64,000 nt of DNA from Sphaerisporangium sp. TRM90804 (GCF_029846175.1 NZ_JARWAC010000026.1:62001-126000), one strand, 5' to 3'. Shown: positions 1 to 9,904, counted from the first letter of the stretch. Notes: generated from the sequence alone by a model not told the origin. Program-made: numbers and translations.

Positions 1-235
1 CGGTGTCGTCGTCGAACCACATGCCGCCGGTCGCAAGGTAGCGGAACCGGTGGACGCCCTGGGGCAGGATGACGGACACGGTGCGGGTGCCGTTGCGGCG
101 GCGGCGCAGCTCGTGGCGGCCGGGGTTCCAGCCGTTGAAGTCGCCGACGACGCTCACGACGCCGTAGGGGTGGTCCAGCGGCAGGGCGAAGGTGACGCGG
201 GTCTTCCTGCCGAACAGGGTGTTGCGCTTGAGCAT
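1..235 (-). CDS. CBM48 / isoamylase N-terminal-like protein (3' part cut by window edge)
   Basis: Partial gene. The ATG at 235 has a GGGAG ribosome site eight bases upstream, and the frame stays open to the window edge. The visible residues include VVGDFNGW and FRYLATGGMWFDDD, the typical core of an early-set glycogen-binding domain (CBM48/AMPK-beta type). Free-standing proteins of this kind are about 90-110 aa and bind alpha-glucans; the same fold also opens branching and debranching enzymes, so the full product could be larger. It lies downstream of the RamB-like regulator on the same strand, with a 138-bp gap that contains a weak hairpin (292-313). Domain identity is fairly sure; function beyond glucan binding is inference. 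Confidence 0.75.
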   Translation of the reverse strand, partial: MLKRNTLFGRKTRVTFALPLDHPYGVVSVVGDFNGWNPGRHELRRRRNGTRTVSVILPQGVHRFRYLATGGMWFDDDT

Positions 236-373
236 CGAGAGTTCTCCCGGGGGAAGGGTGGCGGTCCAAGCCTTCCGCAGATCCACCCCTTCCGGGCATA
301 TGGACACGCCCGGCGTTACATACTTTTCATCAGCGTTAACCGGCCTGTAGGTATATGCCGCACTGCCGGGGGC

Positions 374-1843
374 TCAGGACGCGGCGTGGCGCTCCAGGAA
401 CGTGTAGACGTCGGCCTCGTCCACGCCGGGGAAGGACCCGGGGGGCAGGGCGGCGAGCACGTGGGAGTTGGCGCGGGCCGAGGGCCAGGCGTACCCCTCC
501 CACCGCTGCGTCAGCTCCGTGGGCGGACGGCGGCAGCAGTCGCCGGAGGGGCAGTTCGACTTGGTCCTGGTGGTGGTCTCGCGGCCGCGGAACCAGCGCG
601 ACTCCCGGTACGGCACCCCCAGCGTGATCGCGAAGTCGCGCTCGCCGGAGGGGTCGACGTGGGCGACGCAGAAGTAGGTGCCGGTGGGTGAGTCGGAGTA
701 CTGGTGGTACACCGAGAAGCGGTCGGGCGAGCGGAACACCTGCCGTCCCGACCAGTGCAGGCACATGCGCTGCCCCTCGATGGCACCCTGCTCGTCGGCG
801 GGGAACACGATGCCGTCGTTCTCGTAGGCCTTGTAGATGATGCCCTCGGCGTCGTTGCGCACGAAGTGGCAGCTCAGGTCGAGGTGGTGGGTGGCCAGAT
901 TGGTGAAGCGGTGCGCGGCCATCTCGTAGGAGACGGCGAAGACGTCCCGCAGGTCCTCCACCGACAGAGCGCGGTCCTGCTTGGCCTCCTTGAGGTAGGG
1001 GACGGCCGTCGCCTCGGGGATGAGCACCGCGGCGGCGAAGTAGTTGGCCTCGGTGCGCTGGCGCAGGAAGTCGGCGAAGTCGCGGGGCTTGTGGTGGCCG
1101 AGCGCCAGGTGCCCGAGGGTCTGCAGCAGGATGGTGCGCGGCGTGTGCATGCCGAGCTGCTCGTGTTTGACGTAGATGCGGCGGTTGCGCAGGTCGGTGA
1201 TCGACCGCACCGACCGCGGCAGGTCCTGCGCGGTCTGCACGGCGAAGCCGAAGTGGGTGACCAGCGCCTGCACGGTGCCCTGCGACAGCGCGCCGGTGCG
1301 GTAGCCGACCGCGGACAGGGCCTCGGCCGCGGCGGCCTCGATCTCGGCGAAGTAGTTGCCCTGCTCGCGCTGCTTGCGGCGCAGCTCGGCGTTGGCCGCC
1401 CTGGCCTCCTCGGGTGTCGCCGTGCCCTTGGCCTGGCGGGAGCGCAGCTCCTCGTACAGCCCGAGGATGTGCTCCAGCACGTCGTTCGGGACGCGGGCGG
1501 AGACCTTCAGCCGGGGCAGGCCGAGGCCGGCGTAGAGCGGGTCGCGCTGGGCCTCCTCCAGGGCGATCTCCAGCTGGGCCCGGCGGTTGGGGGCCTGCCT
1601 GCGCAGCAGCTCCTCGACGGGAACGGCCAGCGCGACGGCGAGCGACTTCAGCAGCGACAGCTTGGGCTCGCGCTTGCCGTTCTCCAGCAGCGACAGCTGG
1701 CTGGGCGCCCTCCCCACCCGCTCGCCGAGCTCCGACAACGTGAGCCCGCGCTGCTTGCGCAGGTGCTTCAGGCGCTGGCCGAACGCCAGGAGGTCGAGCT
1801 CCTGCGTCAAAGACAGCGGTTCTTCTCCCACCAAGGAGGCCAT
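374..1843 (-). CDS. ramB: RamB-type XRE regulator with IrrE/ImmA-like domain
   Basis: 489 aa. An N-terminal XRE helix-turn-helix (about residues 20-75, with LGERVGRAPSQLSLLENGKR) is followed by an IrrE/ImmA-type peptidase-like domain and a C-terminal DUF2083-like region with clustered cysteines (NCPSGDCC). This is the architecture of RamB, which controls acetate and glyoxylate-shunt genes in corynebacteria and mycobacteria. The metallopeptidase signature is degenerate: where HExxH is expected the sequence reads QTLGH, so a ligand-sensing rather than proteolytic role is likely. The gene is divergent from isocitrate lyase, as in mycobacteria, which supports the name. RamB-like TTTGC boxes lie on both sides of the intergenic region. 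Start ATG at 1843, with a weak AGGA upstream. Confidence 0.88.
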   Translation of the reverse strand: MASLVGEEPLSLTQELDLLAFGQRLKHLRKQRGLTLSELGERVGRAPSQLSLLENGKREPKLSLLKSLAVALAVPVEELLRRQAPNRRAQLEIALEEAQRDPLYAGLGLPRLKVSARVPNDVLEHILGLYEELRSRQAKGTATPEEARAANAELRRKQREQGNYFAEIEAAAAEALSAVGYRTGALSQGTVQALVTHFGFAVQTAQDLPRSVRSITDLRNRRIYVKHEQLGMHTPRTILLQTLGHLALGHHKPRDFADFLRQRTEANYFAAAVLIPEATAVPYLKEAKQDRALSVEDLRDVFAVSYEMAAHRFTNLATHHLDLSCHFVRNDAEGIIYKAYENDGIVFPADEQGAIEGQRMCLHWSGRQVFRSPDRFSVYHQYSDSPTGTYFCVAHVDPSGERDFAITLGVPYRESRWFRGRETTTRTKSNCPSGDCCRRPPTELTQRWEGYAWPSARANSHVLAALPPGSFPGVDEADVYTFLERHAAS

Positions 1844-1853
1844 GAGGCGATCC

Positions 1854-2076
1854 TAAGCGCAAATTCGACACATCTTCCAGTAGCGCGGCCGCCGGAACGC
1901 CGCGCGCCGCGTCCGCCGGACGGGGCGAGGGTTTCCGGCCGGTGCGGCGTGAGCTGGATCACACGAATTGGTCTAGGCCATATAGAAAAGTTTGCATTTC
2001 TTCTAGGTGTAATACTGGCGAGTATTCACTTAAGGCGAAAACTATCCCGATTTTTCATGATCCAGGCCTTTGCATA
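1854..2076. promoter_or_regulatory. ramB-aceA intergenic region with RamB-like boxes
   Basis: Three TTTGC-containing motifs resemble the RamB box (roughly AAAACTTTGCAAA in corynebacteria): AAAAGTTTGCATTT at 1986-1999, CTTTGCATA at 2068-2076, and on the minus strand AATTTGCGCTTA at 1854-1865, just upstream of the regulator's start. The stretch 1960-2080 is clearly AT-richer than its surroundings, as expected for a promoter. Assignment to RamB is inferred from motif similarity and gene context. Confidence 0.5.
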
Positions 2077-2136
2077 TCGCCTGAGGCGGCACAGACTCGA
2101 AGCAAGCGCCCAGAGGACGCCAAAGGAGTCAACAAA

Positions 2137-3429
2137 ATGAAAGATCGCCTCAAGGGAGCTGCAGACGAGCTGCGGCAGGAGTGGGAGATCGACCCGCGCT
2201 GGTCGAACGTCGAGCGGACCTTCACGGCCGAAGACGTCGTTCGGCTGCGCGGCTCCGTACAGGAGGAGCACACTCTCGCCCGCCTCGGCGCGGAGCGGCT
2301 GTGGTCCCTGCTGCACAGCGAGGAGTACGTGCACGCGCTCGGAGCCCTGACCGGCAACCAGGCCGTGCAGCAGGTGAAGGCGGGGCTGAAGGCGATCTAC
2401 CTGTCGGGCTGGCAGGTCGCCGCGGACGCCAACCTCGGCGGCCAGACCTACCCCGACCAGAGCCTCTACCCGGCCAACTCGGTGCCGGCGGTGGTGCGGC
2501 GGATCAACAACGCGCTGCTGCGGGCCGACCAGATCACCTGGTCCGAGGGCGACGGCGGGGCGCCGCACTGGCTGGCGCCGATCGTCGCCGACGCCGAAGC
2601 CGGGTTCGGGGGCGTCCTGAACGCCTTCGAGCTGATGAAGGGCATGATCGCGGCCGGTGCCGCCGGCGTGCACTGGGAGGACCAGCTCGCGTCGGAGAAG
2701 AAGTGCGGCCACCTCGGCGGCAAGGTGCTGATTCCGACGGGCCAGCACGTCAAGACCCTCAACGCCGCCCGCCTGGCGGCCGACGTGTGCGACGTGCCCT
2801 CAGTGATCATCGCGCGGACCGACGCCCAGGCCGCGACGCTGCTGACCAGCGACGTCGACCCGCGCGACCAGCGGTTCACCACCGGTGAGCGCACGGCCGA
2901 GGGCTTCTACCGGGTGCGCAACGGCATCGAGGCCTGCATCGCCCGCGGCATCGCCTACGCGCCGTACTCCGACCTGCTGTGGATGGAGACCTCCACGCCC
3001 GACCTGGACGTGGCCCGACGCTTCGCCGAGGCGGTCAAGGCCGAGTACCCCGACCAGCTGCTCGCCTACAACTGCTCGCCGTCGTTCAACTGGAAGCAGC
3101 ACCTGGACGACGCCACGATCGCCAAGTTCCAGCGCGAGCTCGGGCACATGGGCTACCGCTTCCAGTTCATCACCCTGGCGGGCTTCCACTCGCTGAACTA
3201 CTCGATGTTCGACCTCGCGCGCGGCTACGCCGAGGACGGCATGACGGCGTACGTCGGGCTCCAGGAGGCCGAGTTCGCCGCCGAGTCCCGCGGCTACACC
3301 GCGACCCGCCACCAGCGGGAGGTCGGCACCGGGTACTTCGACCTGGTCAGCACGGCCGTGGCGCCGGACTCCTCGACGGTGGCGCTCAAGGGCTCCACCG
3401 AGGCCGAGCAGTTCGCCGAGACGCGCTGA
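2137..3429 (+). CDS. aceA: isocitrate lyase
   Basis: 430 aa, the usual length of the short bacterial (Icl1-type) enzyme. It cleaves isocitrate to glyoxylate and succinate, the first step of the glyoxylate shunt used during growth on acetate or fatty acids. The catalytic signature KKCGH is intact (Cys190), and [14 protein letters not shown], the VHWEDQ metal-site region and NCSPSFNW are all present. The ATG at 2137 has AAGGAG eight bases upstream; the longer in-frame extension back to 1942 reads through the AT-rich promoter and is rejected. Malate synthase is not adjacent. Regulation by the divergent RamB is expected. Confidence 0.97.
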   Translation: MKDRLKGAADELRQEWEIDPRWSNVERTFTAEDVVRLRGSVQEEHTLARLGAERLWSLLHSEEYVHALGALTGNQAVQQVKAGLKAIYLSGWQVAADANLGGQTYPDQSLYPANSVPAVVRRINNALLRADQITWSEGDGGAPHWLAPIVADAEAGFGGVLNAFELMKGMIAAGAAGVHWEDQLASEKKCGHLGGKVLIPTGQHVKTLNAARLAADVCDVPSVIIARTDAQAATLLTSDVDPRDQRFTTGERTAEGFYRVRNGIEACIARGIAYAPYSDLLWMETSTPDLDVARRFAEAVKAEYPDQLLAYNCSPSFNWKQHLDDATIAKFQRELGHMGYRFQFITLAGFHSLNYSMFDLARGYAEDGMTAYVGLQEAEFAAESRGYTATRHQREVGTGYFDLVSTAVAPDSSTVALKGSTEAEQFAETR

Positions 3430-3468
3430 CACCACGTCCCCGGCGCGGCGCCGGGCACCCCACGAGCC

Positions 3469-3526
3469 CGCGGGCGCGTCCGGCAACATCCGCTTTGGGC
3501 AGCGGCCCCCTCCGGACGCGCCCGCG
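3469..3526. terminator. hairpin after isocitrate lyase
   Basis: A perfect 15-bp inverted repeat (arms 3469-3483 and 3512-3526) with a 28-base loop that holds its own 5-bp stem (3490-3494 with 3501-3505). There is no strong T-run, as is common in actinobacteria. It lies between convergent genes. Confidence 0.7.
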
Positions 3527-3562
3527 TTCCACGTCCCCGGCCGGGGGCGTGGAGGGACGCGG

Positions 3563-3596
3563 CGGGCCCCGGGATCGGCGACGATCGCGGGGCCCG
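3563..3596. terminator. second hairpin between aceA and the kinase gene
   Basis: Arms 3563-3577 and 3582-3596 pair over 15 bp with one mismatch around a GCGA tetraloop. It probably terminates the minus-strand kinase transcript as well as readthrough from aceA. Confidence 0.65.
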
Positions 3597-3648
3597 TCCC
3601 GTCAGCGGGCTCGTCACCGGCCGGAGCGGTTCACGGACGCCCGGGCGC

Positions 3649-5262
3649 TCAGGTGATGGGCGTCTCGACGGCCGTGGGGGTGGGGGGCGGCACCGTCGGG
3701 GAGGGGGTCTCCTCCCCGTCGCCCCACTCGGGGATCTGGGTGATGCTCACGGTCGGCTTGGGCTTGGTGCGGGTGGGCCGCGGCTCCCCGGTGGGGCACG
3801 GCTTCTCCTTGCCCTTCTTGTTGGTGCACGTCTCGGGGCCCTCGGGCGTGGACGGCTGCGTGGGGCGCCTGGTGGGCGACGGGATCGGCGTCTGCCAGGG
3901 GCTGCGGCTGGGCGTGCCCTCCGAGGGCTCGCCCGGGCGCGTGGAGCCGGCCGTCGGCGTGGAGGTGTGGGTCAGTCCGGGGGGATGGACGACGCCGCCC
4001 GAGCGCCGCGGGCCGGACGCGGCGACGACCGCCCCGCCGGTGCCGGCGTCCGCCCCGGGCGCGGGCGTCTTCTGGAACGGCATCACCACCGGCACGCGCT
4101 CCTGCGGGCCGCCGGAGATGGCGTCGATGGTGCCGGCGCCGTTGCCGCCCGCCGCCACGACCGTCACCGCGGCGATCGACACCGTGGCCAGGGCGGCGAA
4201 GCCCGCGTGCGAGGCGTGGCCGCGCCGCGCCGCCGACCGTCGGGCGGCCCGGGCCCCGGTGGTGCCCGTGGCGGGCGCGTCGACGACCGCCTCGCCTCCG
4301 GAGTCCACCAGCCGCAGGCGCCCCCCGGCCGAGGCCGGGTAGGGCACGGGCACCCAGATCTCCTCAAGGACCGCCGCGACCGCCTGCCGCGGGTCCCAGG
4401 AGCGGTCCACGCCGCCGGCGTTCAGCAGCCACGCCAGCAGCGTCGCGGCGTCCGGCCGCTCGTCGGGCTCCTTGGCCAGAGCGGCCGAGACCGGGCCCCA
4501 CAGCAGTTTGGGCACCGAGGCCAGGCGCGGTTGCTCGACCAGGATGCGCCGGGTCAGCACCTCGGCGTCACCGGTGCCGAACGGGTGGTGGCCGGTCGCC
4601 GCGTAGGCGACCAGGCAGCCCCACGCGAACACGTCGGAGGCGGGGATCGCCGGGCCGCCGGTCAGCCGCTCGGGGGCCACCCATCCGGGGCTGCCCATGA
4701 CCTGGCCGGCCTGCGTGTGGGCGACGGCGGCGTCGACGTCCCTGGCGATGCCGAAGTCGATGACCCTCGGGCCGTCGGGCGACAGCAGCACGTTGCCGGG
4801 CTTGAGGTCGCGGTGCACGAGCCCCGCCTCGTGGATCGCCACCAGCGCCGCCGCCGAGCCCAGCGCCACCCCGTACGCCAGGTCGGAGGTGAGCGGGCCG
4901 CGCGCCTTGATCACCTGCGAGAGGGACGGCCCGGTGATGTGCTCGGTGACGAGATACGGGCGGTCGCGGTCGGTGCCGTCCTCCAGGACCGGGGCGGTGC
5001 AGAACGGGACCACGCGCCGGGAGAAGTCGACCTCCTCGGCGAACCGCGCCCTCAGCGTCGGGTCGGCGAGATGGACCGGGTGCGGCGTCTTGAGCGCGAC
5101 GAGGCCGCCCCCGGGGCGCTCGGCGAGGTAGACGACCCCCATGCCGCCCGCGCCGAGGCGGCCGAGCAGGAGGTAGCGCCCGATGATGACCGGGTCGCCG
5201 ACCGTCAGCGGCCGAACCCCTGGAGGCGTCCCGCCGGGGGCGCCCGATCCGCCACGTGCCAT
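3649..5262 (-). CDS. membrane-anchored serine/threonine protein kinase
   Basis: 537 aa. The N-terminal Hanks-type kinase domain spans about residues 28-285: Gly-rich loop [14 protein letters not shown] lysine (K58), catalytic HRDLKPGN (D152) and DFG (D169). A basic linker leads to one transmembrane segment (about 353-372), then a Pro/Thr/Ser-rich extracellular tail of about 165 aa without recognisable PASTA repeats. That layout matches actinobacterial PknB-family sensor kinases, with the kinase in the cytoplasm. Start ATG 5262 is chosen because GAGAGG sits about ten bases upstream and the sequence before it is not kinase-like. The ligand is unknown. No phosphatase gene is adjacent. Confidence 0.93.
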   Translation of the reverse strand: MARGGSGAPGGTPPGVRPLTVGDPVIIGRYLLLGRLGAGGMGVVYLAERPGGGLVALKTPHPVHLADPTLRARFAEEVDFSRRVVPFCTAPVLEDGTDRDRPYLVTEHITGPSLSQVIKARGPLTSDLAYGVALGSAAALVAIHEAGLVHRDLKPGNVLLSPDGPRVIDFGIARDVDAAVAHTQAGQVMGSPGWVAPERLTGGPAIPASDVFAWGCLVAYAATGHHPFGTGDAEVLTRRILVEQPRLASVPKLLWGPVSAALAKEPDERPDAATLLAWLLNAGGVDRSWDPRQAVAAVLEEIWVPVPYPASAGGRLRLVDSGGEAVVDAPATGTTGARAARRSAARRGHASHAGFAALATVSIAAVTVVAAGGNGAGTIDAISGGPQERVPVVMPFQKTPAPGADAGTGGAVVAASGPRRSGGVVHPPGLTHTSTPTAGSTRPGEPSEGTPSRSPWQTPIPSPTRRPTQPSTPEGPETCTNKKGKEKPCPTGEPRPTRTKPKPTVSITQIPEWGDGEETPSPTVPPPTPTAVETPIT

Positions 5263-5769
5263 CCGGGATGACCTCTCTTCGAGTGGTGCAGCACAGGCCA
5301 CTGTGGCGCTCCAGAAGGGCATTCGGCGCGTACTAGTTCGAAGTGGCATGGCAGGTAAGGCGACTGATACCAGGAGGTAAGTAACTGCAGTGTCACGTGT
5401 GACGTGACGTGGCGGAAGTGACCACGACTCGGACGCCCCTGCCTCGGCGATCCCGCCGTTGACGGACGCGCGACGGGCCGATGACGAATTACGGTCAGGC
5501 CCTGCCGGGGCCCCGCGTCGATGACCGGCCCGGTCCGCGAAGCCCTCCGAGTAACGCGCCGTACGGCGGCGCCGGCTTCACCGACCCCCTTCTCACCGAC
5601 GCGGCGCCGGAGATGGGCACTTCGTGAGCGAGGGAGAGATCCGCGGGCTGGGCGGGGGCGCCCTGGAAGGCGTGCCGGAGGCGTCGTTTCCGGAACGGGG
5701 GACGGTTGAACCGCGGGCGGTGGCGCGGAGGAAGGCCCCGCCTGTGCGCCGGCGGGGGCGGGGTTATGG
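5263..5769. other. 507-bp stretch without a convincing gene
   Basis: No open frame here has normal codon bias. The part next to the kinase (about 5300-5480) is AT-richer and probably holds the kinase promoter. A hairpin with arms 5736-5742 and 5757-5763 lies just past the stop of the esterase gene and could be its terminator. Confidence 0.5.
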
Positions 5770-6783
5770 TCAGGCCGCGTCGCTGGCGGCGGGGGCGGGG
5801 GCTGCGGCCGGTCGGGTTCCGGTCGTCGCCTCCTCGACGGCGTCGACGAAGCGCTGGATGTGGCGGAAGACGAGCCGGGCCTCGGGGACGACGTCGGCCA
5901 GCATGGCGAACACGTGCGGCATGCGGGGCCACTCCTCGTAGGTGACCGCGACGCCGGCCTCGCGGGCGCGCAGGGCGACCCGGCGGCCCTCGTCGCGCAG
6001 CACCTCCGTCGAGCCGGTGACGATCATGAGCGGGGGCAGGCCCTCGTAGTCGCCGTAGACGGGCGAGACCAGCGGGTCGCGGCAGTCCAGGCCGGCGGTC
6101 CAGCGGCGCGCGAGCCATTCGACCCGGCCGGCGGACAGCATCGGGTCGACCCAGGTGTTGGCCCTGCGCGGCGTGTCGGACAGGTCGGTCCAGGGCGACA
6201 GGCAGACGGCGGCGGCGGGCTGCGGCAACCCCCGGTCGCGCAGCGCGAGCAGGGTGGCGAGGGTCAGGTGGCCGCCCGCGGAGTCGCCGGCGAGCACGAT
6301 GTCCGAGGCGGCGTACCCCTGGTCGAGCAGGCCCTGGTAGGCCTCCAGGGCGTCGTCCAGCGACGCGGCCAGCGGGTGGGTCGGCCCCTGGCGGTAGTCC
6401 AGCGCCAGCACCGGGCGCCGGGTGGCCGCCGACAGGCGCCAGGTGATCGGCCGGTGGGTCGCCGGGGAGCAGAAGAAGTAGCCGCCGCCGTGGAAGTAGA
6501 GCACCACCTTGCCCTCGTCGACGTCCTGCCCGGCACGCACCCACTCCGCGCCGCACGCCCCCGAGCCTTCCTTGACGATGGACACGGCGTCGGGCACGGG
6601 GATGGGAAGCGGCAGCCGCTCCCCCATGGAGACCAGGCGCGCGAACAGCGTGACCGCGACGCCGTGCCGCAGCAGCAGCGCCGACATCGGCTTGGTCGTG
6701 CCGCGCAGGAGCGCGTTCAGCGCGGTGGCCTGCCAGCTCATGGGATAGGACGTGGTGACGTCCACGTCGATCTCCTGCTGCAT
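5770..6783 (-). CDS. alpha/beta-hydrolase fold-3 esterase (HSL family)
   Basis: 337 aa. It has the two hallmarks of the hormone-sensitive-lipase family: the oxyanion motif HGGGYFF and the nucleophile elbow GDSAGG, with downstream MPHVF supplying the likely catalytic histidine. These enzymes hydrolyse short-chain acyl esters in the cytoplasm; the natural substrate is unknown. There is no signal peptide. The ATG at 6783 is preceded by a perfect GGAGGT seven bases away, so it is preferred over the ATG at 6798 that lies upstream of that site. It is divergent from the ABC transporter operon that follows. Confidence 0.9.
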   Translation of the reverse strand: MQQEIDVDVTTSYPMSWQATALNALLRGTTKPMSALLLRHGVAVTLFARLVSMGERLPLPIPVPDAVSIVKEGSGACGAEWVRAGQDVDEGKVVLYFHGGGYFFCSPATHRPITWRLSAATRRPVLALDYRQGPTHPLAASLDDALEAYQGLLDQGYAASDIVLAGDSAGGHLTLATLLALRDRGLPQPAAAVCLSPWTDLSDTPRRANTWVDPMLSAGRVEWLARRWTAGLDCRDPLVSPVYGDYEGLPPLMIVTGSTEVLRDEGRRVALRAREAGVAVTYEEWPRMPHVFAMLADVVPEARLVFRHIQRFVDAVEEATTGTRPAAAPAPAASDAA

Positions 6784-6974
6784 GCGCCGGACCTCCATAC
6801 CCAGGTCAAGCCGAACCGTGTTCTATCTACCGACGGGTATACCCCGGTTTACACGCGTGTTACATGCTTTGTCGAGGGTAGGGGGAGATATTTGACCTGG
6901 TGGGGGGCTTCCAGGGCCCTCCGCAGGGGTTACCCGGAGAAAACAAGAGGCCCGCCGCGAGGGCGGCCGATAGG

Positions 6975-7793
6975 ATGCGGACTCCGCCGTCCTGGAGGTG
7001 TCCGACCTTCTCGCTCTATCTGACGATCTTCAGGTACGGCTTCCGCCGCCACGCCGCCTACCGGGCCGCGGCCGTCGCCGGAGCGTTCACCAACACCGTC
7101 TTCGGCATCCTGCGCGCCTACGTGCTCATCGCCCTGTGGCAGGCGCGCCCTGGGCTCGCGGGCTACGACGTCGCCGACGCGGTCACCTTCTGCTTCCTCA
7201 CCCAGGCGTTCATCGGCCCCATGCAGGTGTTCGGCGGCACCCTGGACCTCGCCCAGCGGGTGCGATCCGGCGACATCGCGCTCGACCTGGTGCGCCCGGG
7301 GTCGCTGCTGCTCTGGAGCCTCGCCGACGACCTCGGCCGAGCCGCCTACCTGTTCCTCCTCAGGAGCATCCCGCCGACGCTCGTCGGCGCCGTGCTGTTC
7401 GGCATCCGCTTCCCGGCGGAGGCGCTCACCTGGGCGGCCTTCGCGCTGTCGGTGGTCATCGGCGTCGTCGTGAGCTTCGGGCTGCGCTACCTGGTCGCGC
7501 TGTCGTCCTGCTGGCTCTTCGACGACCTGGGCGTCCAGTCGCTGTCGCTGGTCATGACGACCTTCTTCAGCGGCATGATCCTGCCCCTGGTGATCTTCCC
7601 GGGGTGGCTCGGCACGCTGGCGCGCGCGCTCCCGTGGGCGGCCATGGTGCAGGTGCCGGCCGACGTCTTCCTCGGGAAGGCCGACCTCGCCGGCGCGCTG
7701 GCCTTCCAGGCGCTGTGGGCGGCGGCGCTGCTCGCGGCGGGCGCCCTCGCCACCCGGGCCGCCCGTCGCAAGGTGGTGATCCAGGGTGGGTGA
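6975..7793 (+). CDS. ABC-2 family transporter permease, subunit 1
   Basis: About 272 aa with six predicted membrane segments and no ATPase motifs. The segment RSGDIALDLVRPGSLLLWSL and the overall layout match the actinobacterial ABC-2 permease group that occurs in pairs with a single ATPase (ABC2_membrane_6/DUF990 type). Start ATG 6975 is the most plausible but lacks a clear ribosome site. A second permease starts 7 bp after the stop and an ATPase follows, giving an exporter operon. Substrate unknown. Confidence 0.85.
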   Translation: MRTPPSWRCPTFSLYLTIFRYGFRRHAAYRAAAVAGAFTNTVFGILRAYVLIALWQARPGLAGYDVADAVTFCFLTQAFIGPMQVFGGTLDLAQRVRSGDIALDLVRPGSLLLWSLADDLGRAAYLFLLRSIPPTLVGAVLFGIRFPAEALTWAAFALSVVIGVVVSFGLRYLVALSSCWLFDDLGVQSLSLVMTTFFSGMILPLVIFPGWLGTLARALPWAAMVQVPADVFLGKADLAGALAFQALWAAALLAAGALATRAARRKVVIQGG

Positions 7794-7800
7794 GCCGTAG

Positions 7801-8598
7801 ATGACCGACCTCGTGCGCACGTACGTCCTGCTGGCCTACACGTGGGTGCGGGCCGCCGCGCAGTACCCCGTGTCACTGGCGATCACGACCGTCGCCGCCT
7901 TCCTGGTCACCGCGCTGGACGTGGCGGCCATCGCGGTGATCTTCACGCACACCCGCTCGCTGGCCGGCTTCACCCTGCTGGAGGTCATGTTCCTCTACGG
8001 GACGGCCGGCCTGTCGTTCGCCATCGCCGACCTGCTGTTCGGCAACGTCGACCGGCTGAGCCAGCACGTGCGGGCGGGAACCTTCGACGCGATGCTGATC
8101 CGGCCCGCGAGCCCTTTCGTCCAGATGGCGGTGGAGCGGTTCGCCTTCCACCGCGTCGGCCGGATCGCCCAGGCGGGCGTCGTGCTCGCGATCGCCCTGC
8201 CGGGGCTGGAAGTGCCCTGGCGGCGCGCGTGGATGATCCCGGTGATGGTGGTGTGCGGCATCGTCATCTTCACCGCGCTGTGGACGCTCGGCGGGGCGCT
8301 GCAGTTCCTGCTCACCGACGCGCCGGAGGTGGCCAACGCGTTCACCTACGGCGGCGGGCAGCTCACGCAGTACCCGCTGAGCGTGTACGGCGACGACCTG
8401 GTGCGGGGCGTCACGTTCATCGTCCCGCTGGCGTTCGTCAACTGGCAGCCGGCGCTGTACGTCCTGGGCCGCCCCGACCCGCTCGGCCTGCCGCACCTGC
8501 TGCGTTTCCTGAGCCCGGCGGCCGCCCTCGCCCTGGCCTGCGTCGCGGCGCTCGCGTGGCGGGCCGGGCTGCGCCGTTACCGATCCACCGGGAGCTGA
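7801..8598 (+). CDS. ABC-2 family transporter permease, subunit 2
   Basis: 265 aa, polytopic, paralogous to the preceding gene. The motif RAGTFDAMLIRPASPF lies at the same position as the RSGDIALDLVRPGS segment of its neighbour. The two probably form a heterodimeric channel for the ATPase encoded next, with one base between this stop and the following start. Substrate unknown. Confidence 0.87.
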   Translation: MTDLVRTYVLLAYTWVRAAAQYPVSLAITTVAAFLVTALDVAAIAVIFTHTRSLAGFTLLEVMFLYGTAGLSFAIADLLFGNVDRLSQHVRAGTFDAMLIRPASPFVQMAVERFAFHRVGRIAQAGVVLAIALPGLEVPWRRAWMIPVMVVCGIVIFTALWTLGGALQFLLTDAPEVANAFTYGGGQLTQYPLSVYGDDLVRGVTFIVPLAFVNWQPALYVLGRPDPLGLPHLLRFLSPAAALALACVAALAWRAGLRRYRSTGS

Positions 8599-8599
8599 C

Positions 8600-9379
8600 A
8601 TGATCGAGCTCGACGGCGTCGGCCGTTCGTTCACGGTGCGGCAGGGGCCGCGCTGGCGGCGCCGCGGGGGCCCGCGTGTCGTGCACGCCGTCCGCGACCT
8701 GTCGTTCCACGTGGCGGCCGGGGAGTTCGTGGGATACCTGGGGCCCAACGGCGCGGGCAAGTCCACGACGATCAAGATGCTGACCGGCATCCTCGCCCCG
8801 ACCAGCGGCCGCATCCAGGTGGCCGGGCTCGACCCGTCACGGCGGCGCGCGGTGCTGGCCCGGCGCATCGGCGTGGTGTTCGGGCAGCGGACGACGCTGT
8901 GGTGGGACCTGCCGCTGCGCGACAGCTTTCACCTGGTCCGCCACCTTTACAAAGTAGATCGGACTGTGCACGCGGCCCGGCTGGCCGAGCTGTGCGAGGT
9001 GCTGGAGCTGGGCGGCTTCCTGGACACGCCGGTCCGGCAGCTCAGCCTGGGCCAGCGCGTGCGCGGCGACATCGCGGCGGCGCTGCTGCACGACCCGGCC
9101 GTGCTGGTGCTGGACGAGCCGACGATCGGGCTGGACGTGGTGAGCAAGGCGGCGGTGCGGGAGTTCCTGCGGACGCTGAACGCCGAGCGCGGCACCACGG
9201 TGCTGCTGACCACCCACGACCTCGGCGACATCGAGCGGCTCTGCCGCCGGGTCATGCTGATCGACCACGGCCGGCTGGCCTTCGACGGGACCGTCGACGA
9301 GCTGCGGGCGACGGCGCCCGGCGAGACGTCCATCGAGGACGTCGTGACCCGCCTCTACACGCGCCCGTCGCCGTCGTGA
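8600..9379 (+). CDS. ABC transporter ATP-binding protein
   Basis: 259 aa, a complete nucleotide-binding subunit: Walker A GPNGAGKST, an ABC signature of the form LSLGQRVRGD, Walker B VLVLDEP and H-loop TTHD. The LSLGQR signature, in place of LSGGQ, is seen in the subgroup that works with DUF990-type permeases. It is the last gene of the three-gene operon and starts one base after the second permease. Confidence 0.93.
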   Translation: MIELDGVGRSFTVRQGPRWRRRGGPRVVHAVRDLSFHVAAGEFVGYLGPNGAGKSTTIKMLTGILAPTSGRIQVAGLDPSRRRAVLARRIGVVFGQRTTLWWDLPLRDSFHLVRHLYKVDRTVHAARLAELCEVLELGGFLDTPVRQLSLGQRVRGDIAAALLHDPAVLVLDEPTIGLDVVSKAAVREFLRTLNAERGTTVLLTTHDLGDIERLCRRVMLIDHGRLAFDGTVDELRATAPGETSIEDVVTRLYTRPSPS

Positions 9380-9400
9380 CGGCGCCGGGCGCCGCCCCGG

Positions 9401-9904
9401 TCAGTAGTAACCGGCGGGCTCGGGGTTCTCCTCGTACTCCTGCTCGCGGCGGCGGCCGCGCGAGGCCCACCGGGACGGCATGAGCACCGGGACGAACAAC
9501 GCCAGGCCGGCCAGCGCGAAGACGCCCGTGCCGAGCAGGTCCTGCATGCCCCTGCCGGCCTGGACGATCATCGGGTCCAGCGAGGCCCCGGTGGGGGCCA
9601 GGCTGAGCGCGCGGCTGACGTCCAGCGCGTAGACCACCGTCCACGCCAGCAGCACCATGGAGGGCACGAACGTGGCCAGCGGCGAGACCCTGCCCGCCAG
9701 GACGAGACCCAGCACGAGCCCGGCCACCAGCATGCCGCCGATGCCGACCAGCGCCCGGGTGTCCCGCACGGGGTCGACCGCGTTCGCGGCCCCGCTCGCG
9801 ACGCTGACCAGACCCCGCGCGGCGTCCTGCGAGGCCCACCCGGCGCCGGCCAGGAGCACCGCCGTCACCACGACGCCGAGCAGCAGCCCGAGAAAGTGCC
9901 GCAT
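9401..9904 (-). CDS. four-segment membrane protein of unknown function
   Basis: 167 aa with about four hydrophobic segments and a charged tail (RGRRREQEYEENPEPAGYY) likely to be cytoplasmic. No family is recognised. The start ATG 9904 follows GAGGTG at a normal distance; the longer frame to 9943 is rejected. It is convergent with the ABC operon (21 bp between stops) and divergent from the next membrane protein. Confidence 0.75.
   Translation of the reverse strand: MRHFLGLLLGVVVTAVLLAGAGWASQDAARGLVSVASGAANAVDPVRDTRALVGIGGMLVAGLVLGLVLAGRVSPLATFVPSMVLLAWTVVYALDVSRALSLAPTGASLDPMIVQAGRGMQDLLGTGVFALAGLALFVPVLMPSRWASRGRRREQEYEENPEPAGYY

Noticed and set aside
704-2140. Long plus-strand open frame opposite the RamB gene
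   Set aside because: Antisense shadow caused by high GC at third positions; low-complexity product and no family motif, while the opposite strand encodes a clear regulator.
5495-6556. Minus-strand frame reaching into the gap after the esterase gene
   Set aside because: A frame-shifted copy of the esterase coding region that reads as low-complexity sequence.
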